Positions 1 to 8,399 of a stretch of 64,000 bases of DNA are shown in pieces. This DNA is from Candidatus Gastranaerophilales bacterium (GTDB lineage: Bacteria; Cyanobacteriota; Vampirovibrionia; Gastranaerophilales; Gastranaerophilaceae). The position numbers and the translations under genes are program-made. Position 1 is the stretch's first letter; each line of letters begins with the position of its first letter. Where the stretch lies: positions 176,176 through 240,175 of the forward strand of contig CALVBO010000002.1 in the NCBI GenBank assembly GCA_944325835.1, read 5' to 3'. Below the pieces are notes generated by a model. The model made no database searches, was not told the origin of the DNA, and worked only from the letters and a program-made list of their open reading frames with translations.

Positions 1-1
1 C

Positions 2-865
2 ACGATTATCCGCGACAAAAATAAACCCGCTCTTTTCAGCAAAAAATCTACCTCAAAACGCGATATCATAATTTCGCAGATAAAAAATTATATTAAAGAA
101 AATGATTTTCATGCAGGCGATAACATATCTTCCTCAAAGCATATTGCACAGGTTCTCAACCACCCTGTAAACACCGTCCGGCTTGCATTAGAAAACCTCA
201 GTACACAGGGGATTTTAAAACATAATTTCAAAAATTCAGACGAACAAACCGGCTGGTTCCTAATCCATTCAAATTTTGAGGTTGAAGAGCACAAACCTGA
301 ACGCGAAACATTAGTTGAAAAAGTTATCAAAGAACTCAAAGCTTATATCAGGCAAAACCACAGACCGGGGGACAGACTAATCTCGCACGCGGAACTCTCG
401 CAAATGCTTAAAGCCAGTATGAGCACAATCCATACAGCACTGAAAGCGCTGACAGATGAAGGAATTTTAATGACAAGAAGGGGTCAATACGGTACGATTA
501 TTATGAAAATGCCAGATGAAAAAACAGATTTGAATATGCCGCGAGAAACATCAATCTTCGCGCCGGCGGCAGAGGCAGCCATTTATTATTACGAAAAAAC
601 TCAAAACCATATCAAAAAGATTATTGCACAAAACTATTCAGTAGGTGACAAACTTCCGCCGATTGCAGAGTTTGCCAGAGAGTTAAACCTCAGTCCGAAC
701 ACAATAAGAAAAGCATTCACAAACCTTGCACAGGAAGGTTATCTGACCTCCTCACGCGGACGTTACGGCGGAACTTACGTCATAGATATTCCGGAAGGAG
801 AAACTCCTAATTTCAAATGGCTTGCTGTCAACCCGAAATACGCCCGGACTTTAAGTGAAAAATAA
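2..865 (+). CDS. Tandem GntR-type winged-helix protein, 5' end outside window
   Basis: The frame is open from the first bases of the window, so the gene is cut at its 5' end; the ATG at 404 is internal. The visible 287 residues hold three consecutive GntR-like winged helix-turn-helix units (about residues 19-85, 100-175 and 188-268). Each has a basic helix, a P-G-D or A-G-D turn, a recognition helix (for example S-P-N-T-I-R-K-A) and a G-x-Y-G wing. The first visible residues (T-I-I-R-D-K) look like the wing end of a further unit. No effector-binding domain is seen. A DNA-binding regulator is likely; its target is unknown. GntR-type wHTH units are normally single and joined to a ligand domain, so the tandem arrangement is odd. 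Confidence 0.75.
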   Translation, partial: TIIRDKNKPALFSKKSTSKRDIIISQIKNYIKENDFHAGDNISSSKHIAQVLNHPVNTVRLALENLSTQGILKHNFKNSDEQTGWFLIHSNFEVEEHKPERETLVEKVIKELKAYIRQNHRPGDRLISHAELSQMLKASMSTIHTALKALTDEGILMTRRGQYGTIIMKMPDEKTDLNMPRETSIFAPAAEAAIYYYEKTQNHIKKIIAQNYSVGDKLPPIAEFARELNLSPNTIRKAFTNLAQEGYLTSSRGRYGGTYVIDIPEGETPNFKWLAVNPKYARTLSEK

Positions 866-887
866 AGCAGATTATTCATGTTTATTG

Positions 888-921
888 TATAATTTCTCCA
901 TAAGTACATTATGGAGAAATT
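888..921 (+). promoter_or_regulatory. -10 box and perfect 13-bp inverted repeat covering the argS ribosome site
   Basis: TATAAT lies at 888-893. A perfect inverted repeat has arms at 891-903 and 909-921 (AATTTCTCCATAA / TTATGGAGAAATT) with a 5-nt loop. The right arm contains the GGAG ribosome site of argS, whose ATG is at 924. If transcription starts upstream of the hairpin the site would be masked; a start from the TATAAT at about 900 would remove most of the left arm. The hairpin could also act as a weak terminator for the preceding gene, although no T-tract follows. Confidence 0.5.
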
Positions 922-923
922 TT

Positions 924-2636
924 ATGATAAAAGATTTTTTTCTGGATAAAATTGAAAACGCTGTTTTAAGCGCAATTAATAAAAACGACCTCGGTGAGAT
1001 GAAAGAATACACAAAGGGCACACTCGTTATTGAACGACCGAAAAACACCGACTTTGGCGACTATGCGGTTAACGTTTCTTCTCTTGCACGTTCCGCCAGA
1101 ATCGCACCGCCGAAAATTGCGGAAGCTATCGTTGCAAACCTTGATGACAGCGGCAATGAATACTCTGTTATCGGCGGGTTTATCAATTTTAAAACCGGTA
1201 AGAATTTGTTAACAGGACTCGTTGCAGAAATTTTCGACAAAAAAGAAACCTTCGGCAAACCTGAAAATGTAGAGTGTGAAAAAATTATACTGGAATATGT
1301 TTCCGCAAACCCGACCGGCCCTTTCCACATCGGTCACGGCCGCTGGGCTGCAATGGGAAGCGTTCTGGCAAATCTGCTAAAATTCTACGGTCACGAAGTT
1401 TATCAGGAATTTTATATCAATGATGCCGGCTCTCAAATTCAAAAACTAGGCAACTCTCTTGCGATAAGAATTAAACAGGAACTCGGCGAAAACGTTGATT
1501 TCCCGACCGATGAAACAGAAAGAAAAAATTACTATCCGGGTGAATACTTAATTCCGGTCGCAAAAAAATTCCTGAAAGAGCACGCGCCGACAGATGATGT
1601 TAAAGTCCTTTCAGACTATGCAAAAAAAGAAATGGAAGCGCTTCAAAAAGAACTTCTTGAACATTTTCGCGTCCATTTTGACAACTTTTATTCAGAGCTT
1701 GAACTTCATAAATCAGGAAAAGTTGAAGAATGCGTAAACAAACTTAAAGCCAGCGGAAAAATTTATCAAAAAGACGGTGCAGACTGGTTCAAATCCTCTG
1801 ACTACGGGGACGATCAAGACCGTGTTATCAAAAAAGCGGACGGCTCTAACACCTATCTTACGGCAGATATTGCCTACCACATTGATAAATTGGAACGCGG
1901 CTTTGACAGAATGATTAACATCTGGGGCGCAGACCACCACGGTTATGTTGCGCGTGTAAAAGCTTCTATTGAAGCTCTGGGTTATGACCCGAACAAGCTT
2001 GAAGTTCTTCTCGGTCAGCTTGTAAACCTTGTTATTAACGGCGAAGAAGTTCGTATGGGCAAACGCAAAAACATGGTGACACTTGAAGATTTGATTGACG
2101 AAGTCGGCGTTGATGCAACCCGTTTCTGGATGTCAATGAGAAATATTGATACAACCCTTGATTTTGATATTGAACTTGCAAAAACCAATTCGGACGAAAA
2201 CCCTGTGTTCTATGTTCAATATGCGCACGCGCGAGCCTGCTCTATTATGAGAAACCTTGTAGCAGAAAAACTCAACACAGAAACAGGTGAAAAAACGCCT
2301 GCGCCATTGACCCAAGAAGAACTCGATGAATTGATTAACAACTTTAAGCCGGAAATCGTCGAACCGACAATCGACACAGCAAAACAACTTCTGCTGAAAC
2401 TGGAAGAATACAAAAATGTAATCAAAACATCAGCCGAAACCCGTCAGGTTTATACGATTTGCAGATATGTTCAGGAACTGGCAAGTGAATTCCATTCATT
2501 CTACAACTCAAACCGTGTAATCTGTGATGATAAAGAGCTTATGAAATCAAGAATTGCACTTGTCTGGGCTGTAAAAACCGTTCTCAGAAACGCAATGGAA
2601 GATATTTTAGGCGTCACTGCGCCGCAATCAATGTAG
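924..2636 (+). CDS. argS: Arginyl-tRNA synthetase
   Basis: Class I aminoacyl-tRNA synthetase that charges tRNA-Arg with arginine in the cytoplasm; 570 residues, a normal length. The N-terminal region before the catalytic core fits the ArgS Add-1 domain. The HIGH signature appears as F-H-I-G-H-G near residue 133. The KMSKS-equivalent loop is M-G-K-R-K-N-M followed by V-T-L-E-D-L-I near residue 378. The C-terminal helical region fits the DALR anticodon-binding domain. The ATG at 924 was chosen because GGAG lies 7 nt upstream and the protein then begins like other ArgS; an upstream in-frame ATG would cross the hairpin and promoter. A bidirectional terminator follows. Confidence 0.95.
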   Translation: MIKDFFLDKIENAVLSAINKNDLGEMKEYTKGTLVIERPKNTDFGDYAVNVSSLARSARIAPPKIAEAIVANLDDSGNEYSVIGGFINFKTGKNLLTGLVAEIFDKKETFGKPENVECEKIILEYVSANPTGPFHIGHGRWAAMGSVLANLLKFYGHEVYQEFYINDAGSQIQKLGNSLAIRIKQELGENVDFPTDETERKNYYPGEYLIPVAKKFLKEHAPTDDVKVLSDYAKKEMEALQKELLEHFRVHFDNFYSELELHKSGKVEECVNKLKASGKIYQKDGADWFKSSDYGDDQDRVIKKADGSNTYLTADIAYHIDKLERGFDRMINIWGADHHGYVARVKASIEALGYDPNKLEVLLGQLVNLVINGEEVRMGKRKNMVTLEDLIDEVGVDATRFWMSMRNIDTTLDFDIELAKTNSDENPVFYVQYAHARACSIMRNLVAEKLNTETGEKTPAPLTQEELDELINNFKPEIVEPTIDTAKQLLLKLEEYKNVIKTSAETRQVYTICRYVQELASEFHSFYNSNRVICDDKELMKSRIALVWAVKTVLRNAMEDILGVTAPQSM

Positions 2637-2663
2637 CCGCAGTAAACTGTACCTCATAGAATT

Positions 2664-2692
2664 AAAAAAGAGGGGTAAGGCCCCTCTTTTTT
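2664..2692. terminator. Bidirectional terminator between argS and pilin P1
   Basis: AAAAAAGAGGGG, a 5-nt loop, then CCCCTCTTTTTT. It has A-tracts and T-tracts on both sides of a GC stem, so it works in both directions, ending argS (+) and pilin P1 (-), whose stop codon overlaps its edge. Confidence 0.85.
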
Positions 2693-3716
2693 AGCGTTTA
2701 ACACATTGTGCTGATATATCACCGGTTTCATCTTTGAACACAGAACCCATTACACCTGCATTACCGTTAAGTTGTATAATTCTGTTTGCACTGCCGGGTG
2801 AGGAGCTTGTATAAAACTGCATTGTAGATATATTGGGAATAAATTTTTTGTTAACCCACAATGAAATTGCTTCCTCCTTATTTGGCAGCCTTGCATCGTC
2901 CTGTTCACGGCAAAATTTCACAGCATCATCATAATAACCGGTTTTAGTTTGATAAACAGGCATCGGGCTGACAACATTTGAGTCAAAAGAATACAACGCC
3001 GTTATAAAACCAACATCTTTACCTACAGTATTCGGCCCTTTAGAACCGTTAAGGTCATAGATAAAATTTGCACAAATCAAAGGCGAAACAATATATGCCG
3101 TAAGCCTTTCTTCTGCCCCGCGGCAAGAAGGATTGTAGTAGACGACCAAACTTTCGCCGTTCTGTGTTTCAAACGCAGCCGCTTTGGCATTAATCATAGA
3201 ATGCGAATCTAATGACAGACCGGCATAAGAAGCATTAATCATTTTGGAATTTAATTCTAACCAATCAAGCGGCAGGTCGACCGCAGAACCGGTTGTATTA
3301 ATGCTGCTTACAATACCGCAATCCTCAAGGTGGTCACTGTCACAAATATTATTAATCTTAAGCACCTTAGCCAGACCATCTGTGATAAAAGTTTCAGCAG
3401 CAGTGTCCACTGCATCACTTGCGCCGGAGGAACTGTCTTCCGTCAGTGTTCCGTAGCCGTTAAGTGAAGGCATAAGCGCGATTGCCTGTGAAAATCTTGC
3501 ATAAAGAGCTTTTCTTTGCGTGTTCCAGGTGCGCTCGTTAATGTTTCCCGTCAGTGACGGAAGCGTTATCGCCGCCACCACGCCGATTATCGTGAGGGAT
3601 AATAATATTTCTGCCATGGTAAATGCTATTCGACGTCCGTGAGCCCGTAAACCAATTATGGCTCTCGACTCAGTCGGTGTCATTCCGAACTTGTTTCGGA
3701 ATCTGTCCGGCGACAC
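2691..3716 (-). CDS. Pilin-like protein P1 with DUF1566-like C-terminus, frame separated from its start by a G14 tract
   Basis: Type IV pilin/pseudopilin-like protein. A prepilin-type segment (A then F-T-M-A-E-I-L-L-S-L, hydrophobic helix ending A-A-I-T-L-P-S-L) is followed by a conserved N-E-R-T-W-N-T-Q-R-K-A-L-Y-A-R stretch, a middle domain with F-E-T-x-N-G-E-S and Y-D-L-N-G-S-K-G-P-N-T, and a C-terminal R-L-P-N-K-E-E ... C-V-K-R region resembling DUF1566/Lcl domains. The GTG at 3716 has no ribosome site and lies inside a dispersed repeat. A well-placed ATG with GAAAGGA upstream sits at 3855, but the 14-G tract puts it one base out of frame. With 13 G the frame is open from 3855 to the stop at 2691. 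The processing peptidase and secretion machinery are not in the window. Confidence 0.8.
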   Translation of the reverse strand: MSPDRFRNKFGMTPTESRAIIGLRAHGRRIAFTMAEILLSLTIIGVVAAITLPSLTGNINERTWNTQRKALYARFSQAIALMPSLNGYGTLTEDSSSGASDAVDTAAETFITDGLAKVLKINNICDSDHLEDCGIVSSINTTGSAVDLPLDWLELNSKMINASYAGLSLDSHSMINAKAAAFETQNGESLVVYYNPSCRGAEERLTAYIVSPLICANFIYDLNGSKGPNTVGKDVGFITALYSFDSNVVSPMPVYQTKTGYYDDAVKFCREQDDARLPNKEEAISLWVNKKFIPNISTMQFYTSSSPGSANRIIQLNGNAGVMGSVFKDETGDISAQCVKR

Positions 3717-3765
3717 CGGTAGTTCGCAACACTGGTCAGATGCTGAAACGAGTTCAGCATGACAT
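3679..3765. repeat. Dispersed palindromic repeat (GTCAT...ATGAC type) inside the P1 leader
   Basis: 87 bp. It contains two short hairpins, TCCGAACTTGTTTCGGA and GCTGAAACGAGTTCAGC, flanked by GTCAT and ATGAC. The same family occurs at 14585-14670 and 46201-46287. Here it lies within the reading frame between the G-tract and the pilin and is translated without a stop (C-H-A-E-L-V-S-A-S-D, R-F-R-N-K-F-G-M-T). Confidence 0.85.
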
Positions 3766-3809
3766 GGGGAACTTACGACCTCAACTCCTAATTGGGCGGA
3801 TAAAGCCGG

Positions 3810-3823
3810 CCCCCCCCCCCCCC
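3810..3823 (-). repeat. G14 homopolymer tract in the P1 leader (phase-variation candidate)
   Basis: Fourteen C on the plus strand, read as G14 on the coding strand, 31 nt after the ATG at 3855. As assembled the start frame ends at a TGA soon after the tract (peptide beginning M-K-K-Q-R-N-V-T-I-C-T). Loss of one G joins the start to the open leader (P-A-L-S-A-Q-L-G-V-E) and the pilin. Confidence 0.85.
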
Positions 3824-3855
3824 GTGCAAATTGTTACATTCCTCTGTTTTTTCAT

Positions 3856-3988
3856 CTTTCTATCCTTTCTTTATCATAAGGCAATAGGTCAATAGGGCAA
3901 TAAGACTTTTTCCATTCGGTCATTACGACTTATTGCCTTATTCTCTTATTGCCTTCTTCATTATGTACTATTTTTTTTATTTAGTCAA
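3856..3988 (-). promoter_or_regulatory. Promoter and 5' UTR of pilin P1
   Basis: On the minus strand TTGACT (3983-3988), a 17-bp spacer and CATAAT (3960-3965). The UTR of about 97 nt contains GGCAATAAG and CTTATTGCC segments able to form a stem, and ends in GAAAGGATAGAAAG before the ATG at 3855. P2, P4 and P5 share the promoter and the last 15 nt. Confidence 0.75.
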
Positions 3989-3995
3989 GAGTAGG

Positions 3996-4016
3996 GGGGC
4001 GCCCTGCGGGCGCCCC
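3996..4016 (-). terminator. GC-rich palindrome after gltX
   Basis: GGGGCGCCC, TGC, GGGCGCCCC: a 9-bp stem starting 9 nt after the gltX stop. No T-tract follows in the gltX direction, so it is a weak terminator candidate or a dispersed palindrome. It lies directly upstream of the P1 -35 box. Confidence 0.4.
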
Positions 4017-4024
4017 TCTTTCAA

Positions 4025-5488
4025 CTATTTAATTGCTTTTTCAACTCTTTTAAGAACTTTATCTTTACCCAGAATTGCAAGGGTTGCTGTCATATCTGCA
4101 CCGCGGGTTCTGCCTGTAACCGCTGCACGTATTGCCCACATAGTTTGTTTTGGCTTAATACCTTTTTCTTTAAACTCTCCGCGGAAAACTTCCAGTTTTT
4201 CGTGAAGGTTTTCTTCTTCAAATTCCCAATCTTTTGCCTGTTTGGCAAACTCTTTAAGAACTTCTTGCGAAACTTCCGTATCAAGGACATCTCTTTGAAC
4301 TTCCGGTTCAATTTCAACCGTTTCGCCGAAGAAATAAGGAACAGCGTCAGTAATATCAGAAAGGATTACGAGCGGTTCGCGGGTAACTTCAACCATTCTT
4401 GTATACTGTGCGTCAGTAAGTTCTGACAGGTCGTATTTTGTAAGGAACGGTTTTAATTTTTCTTTCAGAGTTTCAATATCAAGCATTTTGATATAATGGC
4501 TGTTCATCCAGTTCAATTTGTCATATTCAAAGATTGAGTTGGAAGAGGAAACATCACCAATTCTGAAATCTTTAGCAATTTCATCAACAGTTTTAATTTC
4601 TTCACCGTCAGAAGGCGACCAGCCTAAAAGTGCAACAAAGTTAATCAAAGCTTCAGTCAGATAGCCTTTTTCAACGAATTCGCTGACAGCAGTTGCGCCG
4701 TGTCTTTTTGACAATTTGCTTCTGTCTGGCGCCAGAATCATACCAAGGTGCCCGAATTTAGGAACTTCCGCGCCCAGAGCTTCATAGATTAAAATTTGTT
4801 TAAAGGTATTGGAAATATGATCTTCACCGCGGATGATGTGAGAAATCTTCATCAGCATATCATCAACTACAACCGCAAAGTTATAAGTCGGTGTTCCGTT
4901 AGATTTCATAATAACAAAGTCGCCGAAAAGGTCGGTATTTTGTTTTAATTCACCTTTAACCAAGTCGTTAAAAGAAAGTTCGCTTGTCGGGTGGAAAGCT
5001 TTTTGAGCTTTTGAAATATTAAATCTGATAGCCGGTTTTCTGCCTTCAGCGATTAATTTAGCTTTTTCTTCCGGGGTAAGATGTTCACATTTTTTAGAAT
5101 AAACATAAGCCTGTTTATTAGCTGTAGCGACTTCTTTTTCGTGTTCAAGTTCTTCCGGAGTGCAGAAGCATTCGTAAGCGAAGCCGTTATCAAGCAGCAT
5201 TTGGGCATATTTAGGATAAATATCAAATCTTTCGGATTGAGTATAAGGCCCGTATTCACCGCCAACATCCGGCCCTTCATCCCAGTTCAAACCCAGCGCT
5301 TTCAAGCTGTCGAAAATATTATCAATATAAGCCTGAGATGTTCTTTCAGCGTCTGTATCTTCAATTCTTAAAACAAATTTACCATTATTTTTCTTTGCAA
5401 ATAAGTAGTTAAAAAGTGCTGTTCTTGCAGTCCCGACGTGTAAATTCCCACTCGGTGACGGTGCTATTCTAACTCTAACTTCTGACAT
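4025..5488 (-). CDS. gltX: Glutamyl-tRNA synthetase
   Basis: Class I synthetase joining glutamate to tRNA-Glu; 487 residues, normal for the family. The HIGH-like motif is A-P-S-P-S-G-N-L-H-V-G-T near residues 9-20 and the KMSKS-like motif is K-L-S-K-R near residue 255. The C-terminal part fits the helical anticodon-binding domain. The ATG at 5488 has AGAAGG 8 nt upstream; an upstream TTG in frame lacks a site. The substrate tRNA-Glu lies in this window at 57906. Whether the enzyme also charges tRNA-Gln cannot be told from the sequence. Confidence 0.95.
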   Translation of the reverse strand: MSEVRVRIAPSPSGNLHVGTARTALFNYLFAKKNNGKFVLRIEDTDAERTSQAYIDNIFDSLKALGLNWDEGPDVGGEYGPYTQSERFDIYPKYAQMLLDNGFAYECFCTPEELEHEKEVATANKQAYVYSKKCEHLTPEEKAKLIAEGRKPAIRFNISKAQKAFHPTSELSFNDLVKGELKQNTDLFGDFVIMKSNGTPTYNFAVVVDDMLMKISHIIRGEDHISNTFKQILIYEALGAEVPKFGHLGMILAPDRSKLSKRHGATAVSEFVEKGYLTEALINFVALLGWSPSDGEEIKTVDEIAKDFRIGDVSSSNSIFEYDKLNWMNSHYIKMLDIETLKEKLKPFLTKYDLSELTDAQYTRMVEVTREPLVILSDITDAVPYFFGETVEIEPEVQRDVLDTEVSQEVLKEFAKQAKDWEFEEENLHEKLEVFRGEFKEKGIKPKQTMWAIRAAVTGRTRGADMTATLAILGKDKVLKRVEKAIK

Positions 5489-5524
5489 TTTATAACCTTC
5501 TTTCTTAAATTTCGGCAATATTAG

Positions 5525-5650
5525 CTCCTGACAAATTCAAAACGGTTGTTATCAACAACCGTAGAATTTGAAACGTCGCTATCGTAGTGTTTCGCCACCT
5601 GCTGCCCCCGCTCACGCGCGGTCACACTGTGGCTACACCGGCTGACGCAT
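5525..5650. repeat. Palindromic repeat cluster upstream of gltX
   Basis: The 299-bp gap between gltX and the next gene is mostly repeat. An outer pair CAAATTC...GAATTTG encloses GGTTGTTATCAACAACC. Next to it is GCCACCTGCTGCCC...CACACTGTGGC, related to the first hairpin of the R1 element. A diverged version of both parts lies inside the P5 leader (43720-43850). No gene is seen. Confidence 0.6.
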
Positions 5651-5787
5651 ATAAAATACCATGAGCACAATCTTTTTTCAAGAAAAAACATTACAATTTG
5701 TAAAATTTTACCGCTAAGTAGCAAAAAAATATCTTTATCTGCATTGATATGCTATCATCAAAGTATCTTCACAAGTGGAGGCTGCAA

Positions 5788-6582
5788 GTGGTCGTATCCG
5801 GCATCAATAATTATCAAATACAAACTTTAAATTTCGGCGCAAAAACCCGCTCTGAACGCGAAGCTGAAAAACAAAAATCATACACGCGTATGGCTACAAT
5901 TATGCTGCCGGAAGCAGACATACAGCTTCTTGAAGCTGCCAAAAAGGCTGCACGGGAAAGAGAATTAAAGGAACAAGCGCGCAGGGAAGAAGAAGCGCGT
6001 TCACAAACCTCTGAAAAACAATATAAACAAGACGTTAAAGAGCTTAAAGATACACAAAAAATATTAAATGAAATAACGCAGGCAGACAAAGATAAAAACT
6101 TGCTTGCCGGCGGAACATTAAAGAAAATCGGTACAGCCGCAGATATTTTAATCACAGCAACGTTAAGCGGTATGGCGCTTCACTGGAGTACGGGCAAAGC
6201 TTTCATTATGCTGAATAAATTCTTTAAAAAGCCAAAAGTTGCCAAGGTTATAAATAACGTTAAACGCCCGTTCCAAATTATCGGCTCGTCTATAGCAGAA
6301 GGCGCGCAAACAGCATGGCATTCTATGACACGCAAAGTTAAAGCAACCGATAGCGGTAAAAAATTCATCAACTCTAAACCGGTACAAAAAATCAATGAAG
6401 GACTTGATGAAATCAAAACTTCATACAAAAACTTTAAAGCAGATGCAAAAGCCCTTACCACGGATGACATCAAATCCGGAATTTCAACAATATTCGGCGT
6501 AAGCGGATTTGGTGCTGCAGCAATAGAAAAGCTTGACAAAACATCATCTAAAAATACAGCAAAAGAACCAAAGGACGAATAA
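5788..6582 (+). CDS. Lineage-specific protein with N-terminal N-F-G-A-K motif
   Basis: 264 residues, not recognised. The start is GTG at 5788 with GGAGG 8 nt upstream; the earlier ATG has no site. N-F-G-A-K is at residues 15-19, followed by a charged, probably coiled-coil region (about 20-100, rich in A, E, K, R), a hydrophobic segment (about 112-135, D-I-L-I-T-A-T-L-S-G-M-A) and a lysine-rich helical C-terminus ending in a short G/A-rich hydrophobic stretch. It could be membrane-associated. The stop overlaps the next start (TAATG), so the two are probably translated together. Similar F-G-A-K-type N-termini occur on other proteins in this window. Confidence 0.7.
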   Translation: MVVSGINNYQIQTLNFGAKTRSEREAEKQKSYTRMATIMLPEADIQLLEAAKKAARERELKEQARREEEARSQTSEKQYKQDVKELKDTQKILNEITQADKDKNLLAGGTLKKIGTAADILITATLSGMALHWSTGKAFIMLNKFFKKPKVAKVINNVKRPFQIIGSSIAEGAQTAWHSMTRKVKATDSGKKFINSKPVQKINEGLDEIKTSYKNFKADAKALTTDDIKSGISTIFGVSGFGAAAIEKLDKTSSKNTAKEPKDE

Positions 6583-7070
6583 TGTATATTACCCCGGTCA
6601 ATAACGTTATATATTTTCGTGCTAAAACTACCGATGAGGACAGGGACAAGAAAAAAGTTACACCTCAAGACGCCGCGGTAGCAACCGGTGCTGCCGGCGC
6701 AACAGGTTCTGCAATAGCGAGCAAAGGAACATTTAAATCGTTTTCACAGGCAAACAAAAAACTTAATACGACCGCTAAAAATCTTAAAACCGGACTTGAA
6801 ACCGCAACAGATGTTTCAAAAAAAGCTCACGGAATACTCGGTAAATTCAAAGCCAACTGCCTGCATTTTAAAGAAAAATTTATAGATTTCGGCAAAGGCG
6901 TTTCAAACTCAAACCTTCTGAAACCAATTCTTGAAAGTAAGGCCTACAAAGGTGCCGCAACCGTTGCCGGCGGCGCAACAGCAGGCATCGTTGCGATCTC
7001 CGGAATAGGCGAAATGTTCAATACTTTCGCTAAAAAAGCCCAACAGTTTACAACAGACGCTGATGAATAA
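6582..7070 (+). CDS. Small helical protein with hydrophobic C-terminal segment
   Basis: 162 residues, not recognised. Its ATG overlaps the stop of the preceding gene. The N-terminus M-Y-I-T-P-V-N-N-V-I-Y-F-R-A-K resembles the F-G-A-K motif of its partner. Two alanine/glycine-rich stretches (residues about 28-45 and 125-145) flank a lysine-rich helical middle, so a membrane-inserted or membrane-remodelling protein is possible but unproven. The TAA stop forms the first bases of repeat R1 copy 1. Confidence 0.65.
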   Translation: MYITPVNNVIYFRAKTTDEDRDKKKVTPQDAAVATGAAGATGSAIASKGTFKSFSQANKKLNTTAKNLKTGLETATDVSKKAHGILGKFKANCLHFKEKFIDFGKGVSNSNLLKPILESKAYKGAATVAGGATAGIVAISGIGEMFNTFAKKAQQFTTDADE

Positions 7071-7218
7071 AGCAGTTCTCCGCCGCACCGCCTCGCTGAA
7101 CCGCGAGCCGTAGCGGCTGCGCTGTCTAATACGCCGCTCAAAAGACTCGCTTGCGTGAACGGGTGTTGCTACGCAACTTATTCACACAACGTTCCTTATC
7201 GCGAGTCTTTCTCGGACA
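7068..7218. repeat. Structured repeat R1, copy 1
   Basis: Runs from TAAAGCAGTTCTCCGC to CTTTCTCGGACA. Hairpin 1 pairs near CCGCCGC and GTAGCGG (one mismatch). Then comes the constant GCTGTCTAATACGCC..CTCAAAAG, then hairpin 2 (AGACTCGC / GCGAGTCT) whose loop carries GCTTGCGTGAAC...CGCAACTTATTCAC. It starts on the stop codon of the gene before it. Its last bases, CGGACA, fall 17 bp before the folP -10 box and could serve as a -35. Confidence 0.85.
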
Positions 7219-7241
7219 ATTAAGACTTTTTATGCTAAAAT
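7213..7241 (+). promoter_or_regulatory. folP promoter with extended -10, probable leaderless start
   Basis: CGGACA (7213-7218, end of repeat R1), 17 bp, then TGCTAAAAT with the hexamer TAAAAT at 7236-7241. The expected start site 7 nt downstream is the A of the folP ATG at 7248. No Shine-Dalgarno sequence is present. Confidence 0.5.
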
Positions 7242-7247
7242 TCTTTT

Positions 7248-8375
7248 ATGAACGATTTTGTTATAAAAGAAATTTTGAATGCAGATTTAATAAATGAAAT
7301 CCGTGCAATCGGATTTGACAAAAACTATGCACCTTTTGTCATTGACAAATACGATTATAAAAACCTGAAAATTTACAACCTGACAGTTCCGCAGGCAAAT
7401 ATTCTAAAACAAACCGCGCTTTCGGTCGGGGCTGATTGTGCAACGCACAGAGAGGTTATAACAGGAAAAGTTGACCATTCCGACTGTATCTTAGGCGGAA
7501 GCGTTTCCGCCTTAAAAAAGATTGCGGCAAAACTTGAAGGACAGCCTTTTGGATTGAAATTTCTTAAAGACGCAATTTTAAAACAGCTTGAGCCAATGCC
7601 GCCGGTTCAAACAAAACTTGTCGGCATCATTAACCTTACTCAAAACTCATTTTCTGACGGCGGGCTTTATTGGGATTTTGAAAGCGCAAAAGAAAAATTT
7701 TTATCACTAATAGCAGACGGCGCTGACATTATTGACATCGGTGCAGAAAGCACAAAACCTTTTTCACAGCCGGTCAGTGCGAAAAGTCAGCTCGAAAAAC
7801 TTATGCCGATTCTGGACTTTGCAAAATCACACGATGTAAAAATCAGCATCGACACCCGCAGCGCAGAAGTTGCAGAAGAAGTTCTACGCAACGGAAACTA
7901 TATTATCAACGATGTTTCAGGGCTTGATTATGATGAAAATATGGCAGGGGTAATCGCAAAATACAACGCTCCGGTTATTCTTCAGCATTCAAAAGGAACG
8001 CCTGAAACAATGCAGGTTTCACCGCAATACGAAAACCTTATGGATGAAATTTTCTTTTCTTTGCGAGAAAAGATTATAAAAGCCCGCACATCAGGCATTG
8101 AAAACATAATAATCGACCCCGGAATAGGTTTTGGTAAAACCGCCGCGCACAACGTTGAAATAATAAAACGCATCGGAGAGCTTAAAAGTCTTGGCTGTCC
8201 GATAATGCTCGGAGCTTCACGCAAATCATTCTTAGGTGTTGAAGGAAATGACAACGATTTGAAAGATTCGCTGACACTTGCATATAATGCGTTAGCAATA
8301 CAGGCGGGAGTAGACTATTTAAGAGTCCACAATGTCCGCCTGCATAAAAAGTTTCTTGAAAGTTTTAACGTTTAA
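7248..8375 (+). CDS. folP: Dihydropteroate synthase with N-terminal extension
   Basis: Condenses p-aminobenzoate with hydroxymethyl-dihydropterin diphosphate in folate synthesis. The TIM-barrel signatures are clear: G-I-I-N-L-T-Q-N-S-F-S-D-G-G from residue 125, D-I-G-A-E-S-T-K-P, S-I-D-T-R and D-P-G-I-G-F-G-K-T. A Q replaces the P usual in N-x-T-P-x-S-F-S-D. The protein has 375 residues, about 110 more than the E. coli enzyme; the extra part is an N-terminal region of unknown role. No other folate gene is adjacent. The ATG at 7248 lacks a ribosome site but lies exactly where a transcript from the upstream -10 would begin. Confidence 0.93.
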   Translation: MNDFVIKEILNADLINEIRAIGFDKNYAPFVIDKYDYKNLKIYNLTVPQANILKQTALSVGADCATHREVITGKVDHSDCILGGSVSALKKIAAKLEGQPFGLKFLKDAILKQLEPMPPVQTKLVGIINLTQNSFSDGGLYWDFESAKEKFLSLIADGADIIDIGAESTKPFSQPVSAKSQLEKLMPILDFAKSHDVKISIDTRSAEVAEEVLRNGNYIINDVSGLDYDENMAGVIAKYNAPVILQHSKGTPETMQVSPQYENLMDEIFFSLREKIIKARTSGIENIIIDPGIGFGKTAAHNVEIIKRIGELKSLGCPIMLGASRKSFLGVEGNDNDLKDSLTLAYNALAIQAGVDYLRVHNVRLHKKFLESFNV

Positions 8376-8399
8376 GACCAGCCCCGTACGACAGGTGTG

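Noticed and set aside
3810..3823. Poly-C/G runs as sequencing or assembly artefacts
   Set aside because: Exact length may be uncertain, but four independent loci have a G-rich run at the same place after the same start, with a conserved leader behind it, so the tracts themselves are real.
3623..3895. Plus-strand ORF over the P1 leader
   Set aside because: It consists of translated dispersed repeat and poly-C; no ribosome site.
7068..7218. R1 as ordinary rho-independent terminators
   Set aside because: No T-tract follows the stems, and the element is about 150 bp with two hairpins and constant single-stranded segments.
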